Source of the DNA: Clostridiaceae bacterium
Lineage (GTDB): Bacteria > Bacillota > Clostridia > Christensenellales > CAG-917
Direction of reading: 5' to 3'
Length of the DNA: 61,621 bases
Assembly (NCBI GenBank): GCA_031289315.1
Contig: JAITPR010000059.1
Coordinates: 1-61,621, forward strand
Every line of letters starts with the position of its first letter. Positions within the stretch are counted from its first letter, which is position 1. The notes beneath the pieces are model-generated. The model had not been told where the DNA came from, did no database searches, and worked only from the letters and a program-made list of their open reading frames with translations. Made by a program: the position numbers and the translations under genes. Positions 44,418-53,534 of the stretch are shown piece after piece.

Positions 44418-45197
44418 CTAAGACTTTTTTCCGTGCATAACGGAAGACTGCGTTTTTTTGATTTTTCTGTTGTCGATGAACACATAGGAAGAATTCCAGT
44501 CGGGGATAGCCTCCGTATTTTCGGAAATTTGTGAATGTTCCCCGTCCTTAAGCTTTTTCTTTTTACCGAATGCCATAAAATGTTTGTGTTCTGTTTTCTT
44601 TTTTTTCTTTCTTATGAACAGCACCAATTTTATATCGGACTCATCTTCATTTTCAAATGCCGCGTTCTCCGGAGCGGTTTCTATAACGCTTCGTCTATTA
44701 GAATAACGCTCCTTTTCAAATACCTCGTTTTTCCTCGTTGTTGTCATATCCTTTTCGGCTACATCCGACCGCCGTTCTTTTGCGTGCTGTTCCTTTTGAC
44801 CGCCGCCGTTTTGACCCGCCGCCGTTTGTTTGTTTGCGGCGGCAAGAGCGGCTTTTTTCCGGCGAACTTCACGCCGCTTTGCGGTAAGCTTGTCAAGTTT
44901 GGCAAATAGCGCCCGTTTAACAAGCATAAAAAGGCGGTTTAATATGATAAATCCGATTGCAAAACCGACTATATGATAAAATTTAAAATCACCGTCGTTT
45001 GAAAATTGTACCCCTTGCCAAAACAGCGCTCCGGAAAATATAACCGAAAGGAAGTCGGCAATAAGCCTAAATGGGCGGCTTTTAAAAAAATAATCGGCAA
45101 TTCCGGTGGCAAAGAAAAGCACGGCAAGACACGCTCCCGCGCCTGCCGATAAGCACAAATCAACAAGTTGTCCGCTTGCCGTAACCGCGCCCGTCAT
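44418..45197 (-). CDS. yabQ: Sporulation protein YabQ-like
   Basis: 259 residues. The first 120 match the YabQ layout: helices LVDLCLSAGAGACLAVLFFA, RLIADFLSVIFSGALFWQGV and FYHIVGFAIGFIILNRLFML separated by short loops. YabQ is a spore-membrane protein needed for cortex formation in Bacillus. The C-terminal 140 residues are a charged, Lys/Arg/Glu-rich extension not found in short YabQ proteins. It overlaps yabP by 4 nt (ATGA), the usual yabP-yabQ order, which is the main support. Confidence 0.75.
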   Translation of the reverse strand: MTGAVTASGQLVDLCLSAGAGACLAVLFFATGIADYFFKSRPFRLIADFLSVIFSGALFWQGVQFSNDGDFKFYHIVGFAIGFIILNRLFMLVKRALFAKLDKLTAKRREVRRKKAALAAANKQTAAGQNGGGQKEQHAKERRSDVAEKDMTTTRKNEVFEKERYSNRRSVIETAPENAAFENEDESDIKLVLFIRKKKKKTEHKHFMAFGKKKKLKDGEHSQISENTEAIPDWNSSYVFIDNRKIKKTQSSVMHGKKS

Positions 45198-45475
45198 TTC
45201 AACAGGCGCTTCAAAAGACCTTGCTTTTCGCCGCCGCGTCCGTATCTGAAGCCTAAAAAGTTACCGCTTGCCGCAAGAGTTCCCGCGTCTAAATCCAGTG
45301 CTTCCAGAGCAATCCCCGTTCCGCTTACGGCAAGTGTGCGCTCGTCCAGTTCGATTATTATTTCCTTATCGTTGAACACCGGCACACTTTTCACCGACGA
45401 AACGGTAAGCTTCCGGTTGTTCTCCATGTGTAGAATATGTGTCCTCTTTACCGACTTTTGAACTTCGTTATCCAT
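45194..45475 (-). CDS. yabP: Sporulation protein YabP
   Basis: 93 residues from ATG 45475 (MDNEVQKSVKRTHILHMENN), with GGAGGGTAATAGA upstream. The YabP/YqfC pattern is clear: HILHMENNRKLTVSSVKSVP, FNDKEIIIELDERTLAVSG and LDLDAGTLAASGNFLGFRYG. YabP acts with YabQ in spore cortex/coat assembly. Its presence implies descent from an endospore former, though not that this organism still sporulates. A truncated copy of its 5' end lies just upstream. Confidence 0.88.
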   Translation of the reverse strand: MDNEVQKSVKRTHILHMENNRKLTVSSVKSVPVFNDKEIIIELDERTLAVSGTGIALEALDLDAGTLAASGNFLGFRYGRGGEKQGLLKRLLK

Positions 45476-45489
45476 TCTATTACCCTCCG

Positions 45490-45612
45490 TTAAAAACAAT
45501 CCGCACAGTTGAACACCGATACGCTTTTTACCGACGAAACGGTAAGCTTCCGATTGTTCTCCATATGCAGAGTGTGTGTCCTCTTTACCGACTTTTGAAC
45601 TTCGTTATCCAT
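45490..45612 (-). pseudogene. Truncated tandem copy of yabP 5' end
   Basis: A duplicate of the first 33 or so codons (MDNEVQKSVKRTHTLHMENN ...) with its own ribosome site, ending after 40 codons at a TAA 12 nt before the second ribosome site. DNA identity to the real gene is high. It now acts as an upstream ORF directly before yabP. Confidence 0.9.
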
Positions 45613-45844
45613 ATTATTCCCCTCCGCTAAAAACAATCCACAAAATCGACACCGCCTAACCGTACGGCGCGGGGCAGTGCCGCGACGGGTAAGGCTATTT
45701 TAGCAATGTTTACGGTTTTCGCCGGAGCCGATATGCAAATAAAATATATTCGGTTGCTCATTAAATTATTACGCGTTTAATCGTTTGACAATAATCGTTG
45801 GATAGCTTATAATTATTAAGCTTTAAATCTTACGGTTTGAGAGA

Positions 45845-45975
45845 TTTAACTGCATTCGAGTTTAACGACTAGGAGCGTCGGTCGATAGGTGACATCCTTA
45901 AGTGAAGTAAACTTGAAGCTTGAGGGTTTAACGGATAGAGCGTCGGTAAGCAAGCCGAAGGTCAAAACTCCGAAA
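45845..45975 (+). repeat. Degenerate tRNA-Arg-like fragments
   Basis: GGATAGAGCGTCGGT and CCGAAGGT, identical to the D-arm/anticodon-arm parts of the tRNA-Arg at 45985, appear at about 45932-45965 around an altered loop. A weaker copy (AGGAGCGTCGGTCGATAGG) lies at about 45871. Neither folds into a tRNA. The segment 45613-45844 has no gene. Confidence 0.65.
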
Positions 45976-45984
45976 ATTTAATAT

Positions 45985-46061
<77 letters not shown>

Positions 46062-46070
46062 AAAACGCGC

Positions 46071-46099
46071 AAAAAACAGTCTGAAAGGGCTGTTTTTTT
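46071..46099 (+). terminator. Terminator after tRNA-Arg
   Basis: AACAGTC and GGCTGTT form a short stem followed by TTTTTTT. It lies 10 nt after the CCA end. The gap 46100-46381 has no gene. Confidence 0.8.
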
Positions 46100-46381
46100 G
46101 TTACTTTGCGCTTAAAAGCCCTCTTTGCTATTCATTGCATATTAATGTCTAATAAAATGTCTAATAAACGCAACAAATTTTCTGCAAATACCCGTCAGAA
46201 TTCAATGCTATTATTTAAGTTCAGCATATAAAAAAAGTCCCTCCTATCTACATTCTTAACTTATTATATATTAACATTAATTTTACTTGACTCTCAACGT
46301 CTTCTCTTATGTAATAAATAAAAATGTGATTTTACAACCATAATCATGTATATTTTTGTGATTTGCGGAGGTGCATATATC

Positions 46382-46549
46382 ATGGAAAGACAGATATTAA
46401 ATGAGCTGCTTAGGTTGAAAGAATCGAAATATCGCAAACCGCTTATCTTAAAAGGTGTACGGCAGGTTGGTAAGACGTGGGTTCTTAAGGAATTTGGCAA
46501 ACGGTATTATAAAAACACCGCTTACTTATTCTTCGCAATAGTTAAGTGA
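46382..46549 (+). pseudogene. N-terminal fragment of a DUF4143-type AAA ATPase
   Basis: 55 codons: MERQILNELLRLKESKYRKP, then the P-loop LKGVRQVGKTWVLKEFG, typical of the AAA_14/DUF4143 ATPases that are 380-450 residues long. The chain stops soon after the P-loop (AYLFFAIVK). Everything needed for catalysis beyond the Walker A is absent. Confidence 0.85.
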
Positions 46550-46567
46550 ACCATTATATAGAATAGG

Positions 46568-46595
46568 AGCGACTTCAAACGGAGGTCGCTTTTTT
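46568..46595 (+). terminator. Rho-independent terminator
   Basis: AGCGACTT pairs with AGGTCGCT, followed by TTTTTT, 18 nt after the ATPase fragment. Confidence 0.85.
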
Positions 46596-46744
46596 CATGC
46601 CTCAAGGAGGCACCTCTTTTTCCGAAATATTGCAGTCTGACTGCATTATACCCGAAACCATTTCTATGCATACTTCATTAAAAAAACTTCTCATACGGAA
46701 ACATTTTCCTTTTCCAACAATTTTCTGAAAAACATATAAAACAT

Positions 46745-46780
46745 TTGACATTATGCTATCGTTATTGATATAATATATCA
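46745..46780 (+). promoter_or_regulatory. Promoter with overlapping palindromic operator for the GPH transporter
   Basis: TTGACA (46745-46750) and TATAAT (46769-46774) are 18 nt apart. TGATATA-A-TATATCA (46766-46780) is a perfect palindrome covering the -10 box, a likely repressor site. The transporter ATG is 45 nt downstream after GGGAGGCGG. Confidence 0.6.
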
Positions 46781-46824
46781 AACATATATCATTACTATGT
46801 TTAAAGATAAAGGGAGGCGGTCTT

Positions 46825-48390
46825 ATGATTTCCGACAACGAAAAAAATTTACCTGAAGAGTCTACAGTCGCCGCTGCTGCCACGCCCACAGATACCGCCG
46901 CAACCGACGGCACCTCTTCCGACGGCACCGCGTCCGAAGGTATCGAATACGACGTCAAGCTGTCGCGGAAGGAGCGGTTTTTATTTTCCTTAGGCGATTT
47001 CAACGCGGGTTCGGTCGGGCTTGTCGTAGCCGTTTACATAGCGTTTTTGGCGGCGAACGGTGTTAGCGCGGCGCTTGCCGGCATAGTCATCATGGTTGGC
47101 AAAATTTGGGGAGCCGTTACGGACCCTCTTATCGGCACGTTGAGCGACAACCACCGAGGCAAGTACGGGCGTCGGCGTCCGTTTATCGTTGTCGGCGGCA
47201 TAATGATTTTTTTCACATTTGTCGCGCTTTTCCTGCCGTTGTACGCGTTAAACAGTATTGGTTTTAAGGTTTTCATTTATCTTACGGGGTACCTAATGTT
47301 TTCCACGGTAATTTCGCTTGTAGGCGTTCCCTATCAGGCTATGTCCGTTGAAATCACCGCCAACCACTCCGAGCGCAATAAAATCAACACGTTAAGGACG
47401 ATAATTTCATTTTTATCCAGTTTGCTTTCGGCGGGCATTCCGATTTTGCTTACCGAATCCTTGAACGACGGCAACATATCCGTGGGTACGTTCAGTGCGG
47501 TTATGATTTTCGCATTCGGATTGCTTTACGCGGCGCCCACGATAATATCGGCGACTTACGGCAAGGAGCGGTTACCCGTTCCCAAGCAAAAGAACAAATT
47601 TTCCTTTAAGGAATTCTTAAAGCCGCTCAAGCAGAAGAGCTTTCTTCGGTTGGTAATCATTTACGTATTCGTGCTGACTTGCGCGGACGTAGTGGGCGCC
47701 AATATCATCTACATGGCGGATTTCGGGCTTAACACAGACTTTTCCGCCTTTTATATACTCGCAGTGATGATGGTTGCCTTTGCGGCGATGATACCGATAC
47801 ACGGCAAGCTGATGGAGAAAAAATCAAAAGCCGCGCTGTTTCGGTTGGGAATTCCCTTTTATGTCGGCGGCGTAGTACTGCTTTGTTTTTTCCCGCCGGC
47901 GCTACCGGACTACCTACTTTTCGCGGTGGCGGTAATAATCGGTATAGGGCTTTCCGGATGCCAATTGATGCCGTCCTTCATGTTCCCCGACATCAAGGAT
48001 TTATGCGAACTGAAAACGGGAGAGCAAAACGCGGGCGTATACAGCGGTGTCATGACCTTTATTCAAAAAATTATAACCGCCGTTGCAATCGGGCTTTCGG
48101 GTATCATATTGGAGGCGACGGGCTTCATCAGCCCGGAAACGGACGCGGCGGGCATTGTAGAGAAGGCGATACAGCCAGCATCCGCCGTACTGGGTCTACG
48201 TTTAGTGGTTATGATACCCATAGTGGTGCTTATAACCGTCGCATTTTTCGTATCATTGGGCATAAAAATAAGCCCCGAACGCAGCAACCTTGTAACTAAG
48301 CTTTTGAAGCTTAAGCGTGAAGACAAGCTTGACGCTTTGACAATTGAGGAAGCCGCCGAATACGAGAAAATTAAAGACGAATGTTTTTAA
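46825..48390 (+). CDS. GPH-family sugar:cation symporter
   Basis: 521 residues with 12 predicted helices. The glycoside-pentoside-hexuronide family signature is present: KIWGAVTDPLIGTLSDNHRG and KYGRRRPFI (about residues 88-118). Length is typical plus an acidic, Ala/Thr-rich N-terminal extension of about 50 residues. Substrate cannot be told from sequence. It has its own promoter and possible operator, suggesting sugar-responsive control. Confidence 0.88.
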   Translation: MISDNEKNLPEESTVAAAATPTDTAATDGTSSDGTASEGIEYDVKLSRKERFLFSLGDFNAGSVGLVVAVYIAFLAANGVSAALAGIVIMVGKIWGAVTDPLIGTLSDNHRGKYGRRRPFIVVGGIMIFFTFVALFLPLYALNSIGFKVFIYLTGYLMFSTVISLVGVPYQAMSVEITANHSERNKINTLRTIISFLSSLLSAGIPILLTESLNDGNISVGTFSAVMIFAFGLLYAAPTIISATYGKERLPVPKQKNKFSFKEFLKPLKQKSFLRLVIIYVFVLTCADVVGANIIYMADFGLNTDFSAFYILAVMMVAFAAMIPIHGKLMEKKSKAALFRLGIPFYVGGVVLLCFFPPALPDYLLFAVAVIIGIGLSGCQLMPSFMFPDIKDLCELKTGEQNAGVYSGVMTFIQKIITAVAIGLSGIILEATGFISPETDAAGIVEKAIQPASAVLGLRLVVMIPIVVLITVAFFVSLGIKISPERSNLVTKLLKLKREDKLDALTIEEAAEYEKIKDECF

Positions 48391-48596
48391 TAATGTAGAC
48401 AACTCAAGGTAGGTTCGGTAAATTTAAATTTTACTAACGCCCGTTTGCGTTATTGCCCGCTCGGTGCATTCATATGATACACATCATCGGGATTGCATTA
48501 TAATGTACGGCGAAAAAGCGGACGCCGTACACACAAAGGAATCAAATTAATCGGCATTGCCGTTATTCGGCAAACGGTTAAACGGAGGAAATAATT

Positions 48597-49601
48597 ATGA
48601 GCAATGACAGCCTACCCTTAGACGCAAGAGAAATCGACGCGCCTTTAAGCGTCATAGACCGCGCACATCGGGACTTATGTCTTGACGAAAAGTTTCGCGT
48701 ACGGCGCGAATCGGCGGTTAAACGCGCGTTTTTCGACTACATAAACGGGTTTTTCAGCGCGCGCGGTTATGTGGGACGCCCCGACGGCGATTTTACGCCG
48801 AAGAAACCCACCAACTTAATATTCGGCGACGAGAAGTCGGCGGACATACTGCTTACCGCTCACTACGACACGTGTATGAACGGTTCGTCCGTGCCGTCGT
48901 TTTTTGTCACCAACACGGTCGGCATAGTTGCGGACGTGATTATAGCGTTGTTCTTTTTGCTAGGCGTAGCCATAGCGGGTACCGTGCTGTTGGCGATTTT
49001 CACCACGTGGTACTTCGCACTCATCTACTTTCTTGCCGGCGTTTTTTGGGTGACGACCGGCTTTGTACGCGTCAACAAGCATAACTTCAACGACAACACC
49101 AGCGGCTGCATAGCACTTTTGGAGCTTGCCGACAGAATCGCCTCCGACTTTCCGGAGCTTAAAGACCGCATCGCGTTCGTGTTTATGGATTTGGAGGAAA
49201 GTCATCTCAACGGTTCAAAGTTCTTGCACAAAAAGTTGTCGGCGGAACTTCCGCCCGAGGCGTATGCGACGAAAAAGCTTATCAACTTCGACTGTATAGG
49301 CGGCAGAGATAAGATAAAAACCGTTTACAGCAACAGTGACGGCGGCATAGAGCTAGCAAAGCGCATAAACGCGGCGGCGGGAACGGACATAAAGGTTTAC
49401 CGTTCACCGTTGATTGCCACGGACTCCATGCCGTTCAAGGATATTGCCGCCATTTCTTACATGTCCGTCAGCTCCTTTATTTTCAAGGAATTGACTGTTA
49501 TGAAGGATATTCACAGCAACCGCGACAACCTTCTTGACACGCAAATGATACGCGAATATGTTTCGGCGGTGATAGCGGCGTTGCCGGCGGAGTTTAATTG
49601 A
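48597..49601 (+). CDS. M28-type metallopeptidase with inserted membrane helices
   Basis: 334 residues. Zinc-ligand pattern of the M28 family: LTAHYDTC (His/Asp, about residue 88), FNDNTSGCIALLEL (bridging Asp, about 165), FMDLEESHLNGSKF (Glu pair, about 200), the NFDCIGG Asp, and KDIHSNRDNL (final His, about 302). Two to three hydrophobic helices (VADVIIALFFLLGVAIAGTV and TWYFALIYFLAGVFWVT) lie between the first two ligand motifs, so the catalytic domain is split by a membrane-inserted segment. The ATG follows GGAGGAAATAATT. Probably an aminopeptidase; substrate unknown. Confidence 0.8.
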   Translation: MSNDSLPLDAREIDAPLSVIDRAHRDLCLDEKFRVRRESAVKRAFFDYINGFFSARGYVGRPDGDFTPKKPTNLIFGDEKSADILLTAHYDTCMNGSSVPSFFVTNTVGIVADVIIALFFLLGVAIAGTVLLAIFTTWYFALIYFLAGVFWVTTGFVRVNKHNFNDNTSGCIALLELADRIASDFPELKDRIAFVFMDLEESHLNGSKFLHKKLSAELPPEAYATKKLINFDCIGGRDKIKTVYSNSDGGIELAKRINAAAGTDIKVYRSPLIATDSMPFKDIAAISYMSVSSFIFKELTVMKDIHSNRDNLLDTQMIREYVSAVIAALPAEFN

Positions 49602-49608
49602 AAATTGG

Positions 49609-49684
49609 GTGTGTACAATCCTCATTGACGACTTGCCGGCTCAAGAAAATTTTTTTGGTAGGCAACCGCATATTATCCACACTC
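49609..49684. repeat. MITE-like element
   Basis: GTGTGTACAATCCTCATTGA at the left and ATTATCCACAC at the right form imperfect inverted ends, with GACGACTTGCCGGC and GTAGGCAAC inside. It resembles copies at 35710 and 57421. Confidence 0.6.
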
Positions 49685-49819
49685 ACAAAAACACAATCTT
49701 AATCATAACGTTTTAATGACACAAACCCGCTTTACGGTATTTGCAACATAACTAAAACGCAATCCGAATATAGCACCTTAGCAAATCGGACGCATAAGGA
49801 TAAGGAAACCCGATTGACC

Positions 49820-50680
49820 ATGAACCCGAAAATCACCGACTTAATAAGAGAAAAGCACCCCTGCTTCGGTGAAAAGCAAAGCGGAAACGGACGTGTACAC
49901 ATGCCCGTGGCGGGTATGTGTAACATAGCGTGCCGTTTTTGCCGCCGTGCTTTTAACGTTTCGGAACAACGCCCCGGCGTAGCGGAACGCCTAATGACCG
50001 CAGAAGAAGCCGTGGCGCGCGTGGGCGAAGCTAAGGCGTTGTGCAAAGAGCTTACAGTGGCGGGCATAGCCGGTCCAGGCGACGCGTTGGCGTCTGCCGA
50101 ATCGCTCAAAGCCCTGCGGCTCATCCATGAACGCTATCCGGAATTGATATTGTGCATAAGCACCAACGGGTTGCTTTTGCCGTCCGTTGCGGAGGAGCTG
50201 AAAGCCGTTGGCGTGCGCTCCGTGACTGTGACGGTAAACGGAGTAAACCCTGCGACGGTGACAAAAATCGTTTCGGAAATACGCTTTGACGGCAAGGTTT
50301 TCACGGGTGAGCGCGCCGCGGAGATACTCATAGCCAATCAGCTTGACGGCATCCGCGCGGCGAAGGAATTCGCGGCGGTAAAGGTTAACACCGTACTCAT
50401 TCCCGGTATAAACGATGACGGCATAGGCGAAACGGCGCGTGCGGTAGGGGAGGCGGGAGCAATTTTATTGAACGTCATTCCGTTAATTCCGGAGCATGAA
50501 TTTGCGCAAATCTCTCCGCCGGACTGCGACATGCTGTCAAAGGCAAGAGAGGAAGTGGAAAAATATTTGCCCGTGTTCCGACACTGCGCCCGTTGTCGCG
50601 CCGATGCGTGCGGCGTACCCGGCGTAAGCGAATACTTTTTAAAGGATGAGCGTTTCACGGAAACCTTTTCGCACGGGTGA
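49820..50680 (+). CDS. nifB: NifB-like radical SAM cofactor-assembly protein
   Basis: 286 residues from ATG 49820. NifB joins two iron-sulfur clusters and inserts carbide to make the 8Fe precursor of nitrogenase-type cofactors. The radical SAM motif CNIACRFC (Cys 34, 38, 41) and the NifB C-terminal motif CARCRADACGVPG (about residues 258-270) are both present; KHPCF near the start and VAGPGDALA-like IAGPGDALA are also NifB features. It is the short form with no fused NifX domain; the separate NifX-like gene follows. It opens the nitrogenase-like cluster. Confidence 0.9.
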   Translation: MNPKITDLIREKHPCFGEKQSGNGRVHMPVAGMCNIACRFCRRAFNVSEQRPGVAERLMTAEEAVARVGEAKALCKELTVAGIAGPGDALASAESLKALRLIHERYPELILCISTNGLLLPSVAEELKAVGVRSVTVTVNGVNPATVTKIVSEIRFDGKVFTGERAAEILIANQLDGIRAAKEFAAVKVNTVLIPGINDDGIGETARAVGEAGAILLNVIPLIPEHEFAQISPPDCDMLSKAREEVEKYLPVFRHCARCRADACGVPGVSEYFLKDERFTETFSHG

Positions 50681-50789
50681 AGCAGGCGGGGATAATCCAC
50701 AGTGGCGTAAGTGACATGTCCTCCTCAAGCGGTGACACCTCGCGTTAGGTATCCGGCGTAACATTCAGATAAAGAAAAAAGGAGCGGCT

Positions 50790-51137
50790 ATGAAATTTAA
50801 GGTTGCCGTCGGGACGGAAGACGGGTTAAATTTAGACGTACACTTCGGCAAGTGTACAAGGTTCAAGGTTTTTGCCGTCGACACGGACATCTCCGAATAT
50901 TCCGAGGAAGCCGTGCGTACCGTAGACAACGTGTGCAAGCAATGCGGACATTCCGACCATGACTTTGGCGCGTTGGCGGATGCGTTAGCCGACTGCAAGG
51001 TAATTTTGATAAACCGTGTCGGTTATCCGGCGCGGGCGTTTATGGAAAGCCGCGGCTTTGCCGTGTTGCCCGACGACGGCGGTATCGACGACGCGGTTAA
51101 GCGACTAATAGGACGCATGAGAGATAAGAACAATTGA
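50790..51137 (+). CDS. NifX/NafY-like cofactor carrier
   Basis: 115 residues, the dinitrogenase iron-molybdenum cofactor biosynthesis domain. Typical start FKVAVGTEDGLNLDVHFGKC (DxHFG motif) and end FMESRGFAVLPDDGG. CKQCGHSDHD (about residues 50-59) adds extra Cys and His residues that could bind a cluster. Family members carry the NifB product to the apo-enzyme. It lies 109 nt after nifB with AAAAAAGGAGCGGCT before the ATG. Confidence 0.88.
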   Translation: MKFKVAVGTEDGLNLDVHFGKCTRFKVFAVDTDISEYSEEAVRTVDNVCKQCGHSDHDFGALADALADCKVILINRVGYPARAFMESRGFAVLPDDGGIDDAVKRLIGRMRDKNN

Positions 51138-51242
51138 GGCTTGCGGACAATCCGCGGTGACTGTAAGAAAATGTTTTGTCACCTCGAATTTGTCACACCG
51201 CAATTGAGTAAGCCGCATATAAAAACGGTAAAAGGTGTTAAT

Positions 51243-52094
51243 ATGGCAAAAAAGATTAAACAAATAGCAATTTACGGCAAAGGCGGCATAGGAAAATCTA
51301 CTACCACCTCCAACATCAGCGCGGCGTTATCCACGCTGGGATACAAGGTAATGCAGTTCGGTTGCGACCCGAAAAGCGACTCCACCAATACGTTACGCGG
51401 CGGCAATTACATGCCCACCGTGCTTGACTCTATGCGTGAGAAATCCGTCGTCAACGCGGGCGACGTGATATTCAGAGGCTTCAACGGCATCTACTGCGTT
51501 GAGGCGGGAGGACCGGCTCCGGGCGTAGGTTGCGCGGGGCGCGGCATCATATCGGCGGTGGAGTTGTTCCGTCAGCAACGCGTTTTTGAGGATTTGGATT
51601 TAGACATCGTGCTTTACGACGTATTAGGCGACGTGGTTTGCGGCGGCTTTGCCATGCCGATACGCGAGGGCATAGCCGAACATGTTTTCACGGTTTCGTC
51701 GGCGGATTTCATGGCGATTTACGCGGCAAACAACCTTTTCAAGGGTATCTTAAAATATTCCAGTTCCGGCGGCGCGCTGTTGGGCGGTATAATAGCCAAC
51801 TCCATCAACAAGCCCTACGCGAAGGAAATAATCGACGATTTTGCCGGTCGTACCGAAACCAAAATTTTGGATTATGTTCCGCGTTCGGTCACCGTCACGC
51901 AAAGCGAATTGCAGGGCAAAACCACAATAGAAGCCGCGCCCGCTTCCGAACAAGCAAAGGTTTATATACGGCTTGCCGAAAAGATAGCCGCGCATGAAAA
52001 ATCAGAGGTTCCGAAGCCGTTGGAGGTTGGGGATTTGCGCGCATGGGCGTCCGGTTGGGCGGATAAGCTGCTTGCGCTCCAAAGCGACGAGTGA
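51243..52094 (+). CDS. nifH: NifH-like iron protein (dinitrogenase reductase homologue)
   Basis: 283 residues from ATG 51243; the longer frame to 51141 starts in repeat sequence and was rejected. It is an ATP-dependent electron donor. Walker [15 protein letters not shown] (residues 11-24), switch Asp in CDPKSD, the 4Fe-4S ligands Cys97 in GVGCAGRG and Cys133 in GDVVCGGF, and Arg100 are all in place. Spacing equals classical NifH, so electron delivery chemistry should be the same. It would serve the D/K-like proteins encoded 1.4 kb downstream. Confidence 0.93.
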   Translation: MAKKIKQIAIYGKGGIGKSTTTSNISAALSTLGYKVMQFGCDPKSDSTNTLRGGNYMPTVLDSMREKSVVNAGDVIFRGFNGIYCVEAGGPAPGVGCAGRGIISAVELFRQQRVFEDLDLDIVLYDVLGDVVCGGFAMPIREGIAEHVFTVSSADFMAIYAANNLFKGILKYSSSGGALLGGIIANSINKPYAKEIIDDFAGRTETKILDYVPRSVTVTQSELQGKTTIEAAPASEQAKVYIRLAEKIAAHEKSEVPKPLEVGDLRAWASGWADKLLALQSDE

Positions 52095-52190
52095 CGGCGG
52101 GCTGCATATTTTCGTCGCCAACCGTATCCGGCTGAAGCGCTTTGACAATAAGCAACAAAATAAACTAAATATAACGTAACAAAGTCGGAA

Positions 52191-52269
52191 ATTGAAAAAG
52201 CTGACGTCGATGCAGGGCGACTTTGGGGAACACACCCCAACCTCACAACTCCTCGGTCAGCTTTTCAAT
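52191..52269 (+). other. Nested inverted repeat between nifH-like and CrtC-like genes
   Basis: ATTGAAAAAGCTGAC (52191-52205) pairs with GTCAGCTTTTCAAT (52256-52269), and TTGGGG (52223-52228) pairs with CCCCAA (52235-52240) inside. There is no T-run after the outer stem, so it looks like a structured leader or processing element rather than a simple terminator. It lies about 70 nt before the CrtC-like start. Confidence 0.6.
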
Positions 52270-52337
52270 GGCAGTATACTGCAACTAGCCCTAAAAATCA
52301 ATACCATATTTTTACTTCACAAGGAGAGAACTTCATT

Positions 52338-53426
52338 ATGTCTTCAGTTTTACGTTCCGGTATTGCCAAAACTCCGGAAAAATTCACCGAACTCGGCATA
52401 GAAAAACGCGTTTCGCCGCGCGAAGACGGTTTCCGTACGGGCGGCGTGAAAGGTACCTACGAGTGGTGGTATTTTGATGCTCACGCCGACGACGGCACGG
52501 CGCTGGTTATAGTTTTTTACACCAAACGCATGATGTCGCCGGGCTTGCCGTTGTCGCCGTACGTAACCGTTGATTTGGATACCCCCGACGGCAAGCACTT
52601 TGAGGAACGCGTGGAGATTGCCGGTATTCCGTTCTCGTCGTCTACGGAGGGCTGCGACGTAACAATCGGTGACAGCTACATAAGAAGCACTCCCGACGGA
52701 TACGAGATTTATTTTAAAAACGACTTGATAGAGGCAAAAGCCACGCTTAAAGCCAATGTTTCGCCGTGGCGTCCAGAAACGGGGCATATTTTCTTCGGCG
52801 ACCGCGATGAAAAATATTTCGCATGGTTGCCGTTTGTCCCGGAGGGCGACGCGTCCTTTGCAATCACCGTGGGCGGCAAAACTACGACGCATTCGGGTAC
52901 GGGTTACCACGACCACAATTGGGGCAACGAGATGATGACCAAGCTCATGCACCGGTGGTATTGGGGGCGCGCCAAGGTAGGAGGCTATCAGGTTATAGCG
53001 TCCTACATAACCGGCGAAAAGCGGTACAGCTACAACAAATACCCCGTTTTCATGTTGGCAAAGGACGGCAAAATAATTGCCGACGACACCGACAAGCTTA
53101 CCTATTCGGAGGAAGACGCTTTCACCGAAAAGGCGACGGGGAAGCCCGTGCATAATAAGTTGGTTTACGATTATCGGGACGGCGGCGTGCGCTACCGCGT
53201 GACATTCAACCGCAAGGGTAGCATTATCAACTTCCGCATGATAGAGCAGCTCAAGGGCATAGTACGTTTTTTGGCGACGCTTATCGGCTTTTCCGGCGCG
53301 TACCACCGTTTCACCGGCGACGTTACCGTGGAGAAATTCACGGACGGAGTGCTTGAAGAAAGTGTTTCCGCGCCCGCGCTTTGGGAACTGATGTACTTCG
53401 GCAAGGTGCCTAAAAGGGGTATGTAA
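52338..53426 (+). CDS. CrtC/AttH-type lipocalin-like protein
   Basis: 362 residues. The sequence matches the carotenoid 1,2-hydratase/AttH-like family: GTYEWWYFDAHADDGTALV (about residues 35-53), GTGYHDHNWGNEMMTK (about 190-205) and WYWGRAKVGGYQVIASYI (about 209-226). Members form paired lipocalin-like barrels that hold hydrophobic, often isoprenoid or fatty, molecules; some hydrate double bonds. It lies inside the nitrogenase-like cluster between H and D with AAGGAGAGAACTTCATT upstream, so it may bind or process the substrate or product. That role is inference. Confidence 0.8.
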   Translation: MSSVLRSGIAKTPEKFTELGIEKRVSPREDGFRTGGVKGTYEWWYFDAHADDGTALVIVFYTKRMMSPGLPLSPYVTVDLDTPDGKHFEERVEIAGIPFSSSTEGCDVTIGDSYIRSTPDGYEIYFKNDLIEAKATLKANVSPWRPETGHIFFGDRDEKYFAWLPFVPEGDASFAITVGGKTTTHSGTGYHDHNWGNEMMTKLMHRWYWGRAKVGGYQVIASYITGEKRYSYNKYPVFMLAKDGKIIADDTDKLTYSEEDAFTEKATGKPVHNKLVYDYRDGGVRYRVTFNRKGSIINFRMIEQLKGIVRFLATLIGFSGAYHRFTGDVTVEKFTDGVLEESVSAPALWELMYFGKVPKRGM

Positions 53427-53534
53427 TCCTCTGTGACGTACTCTAGCAAGGTGCCTTAAACAATACACCGCTACGCGAAAAGTAAGCCCGAAAAATATTT
53501 ATCAGGGCTTATTTTAGAGGGAGAAATATTTGAC

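Noticed and set aside
44252..44485. 77-residue minus-strand reading frame
   Set aside because: It overlaps yabQ in another frame, lacks a ribosome site and has AT-driven composition.
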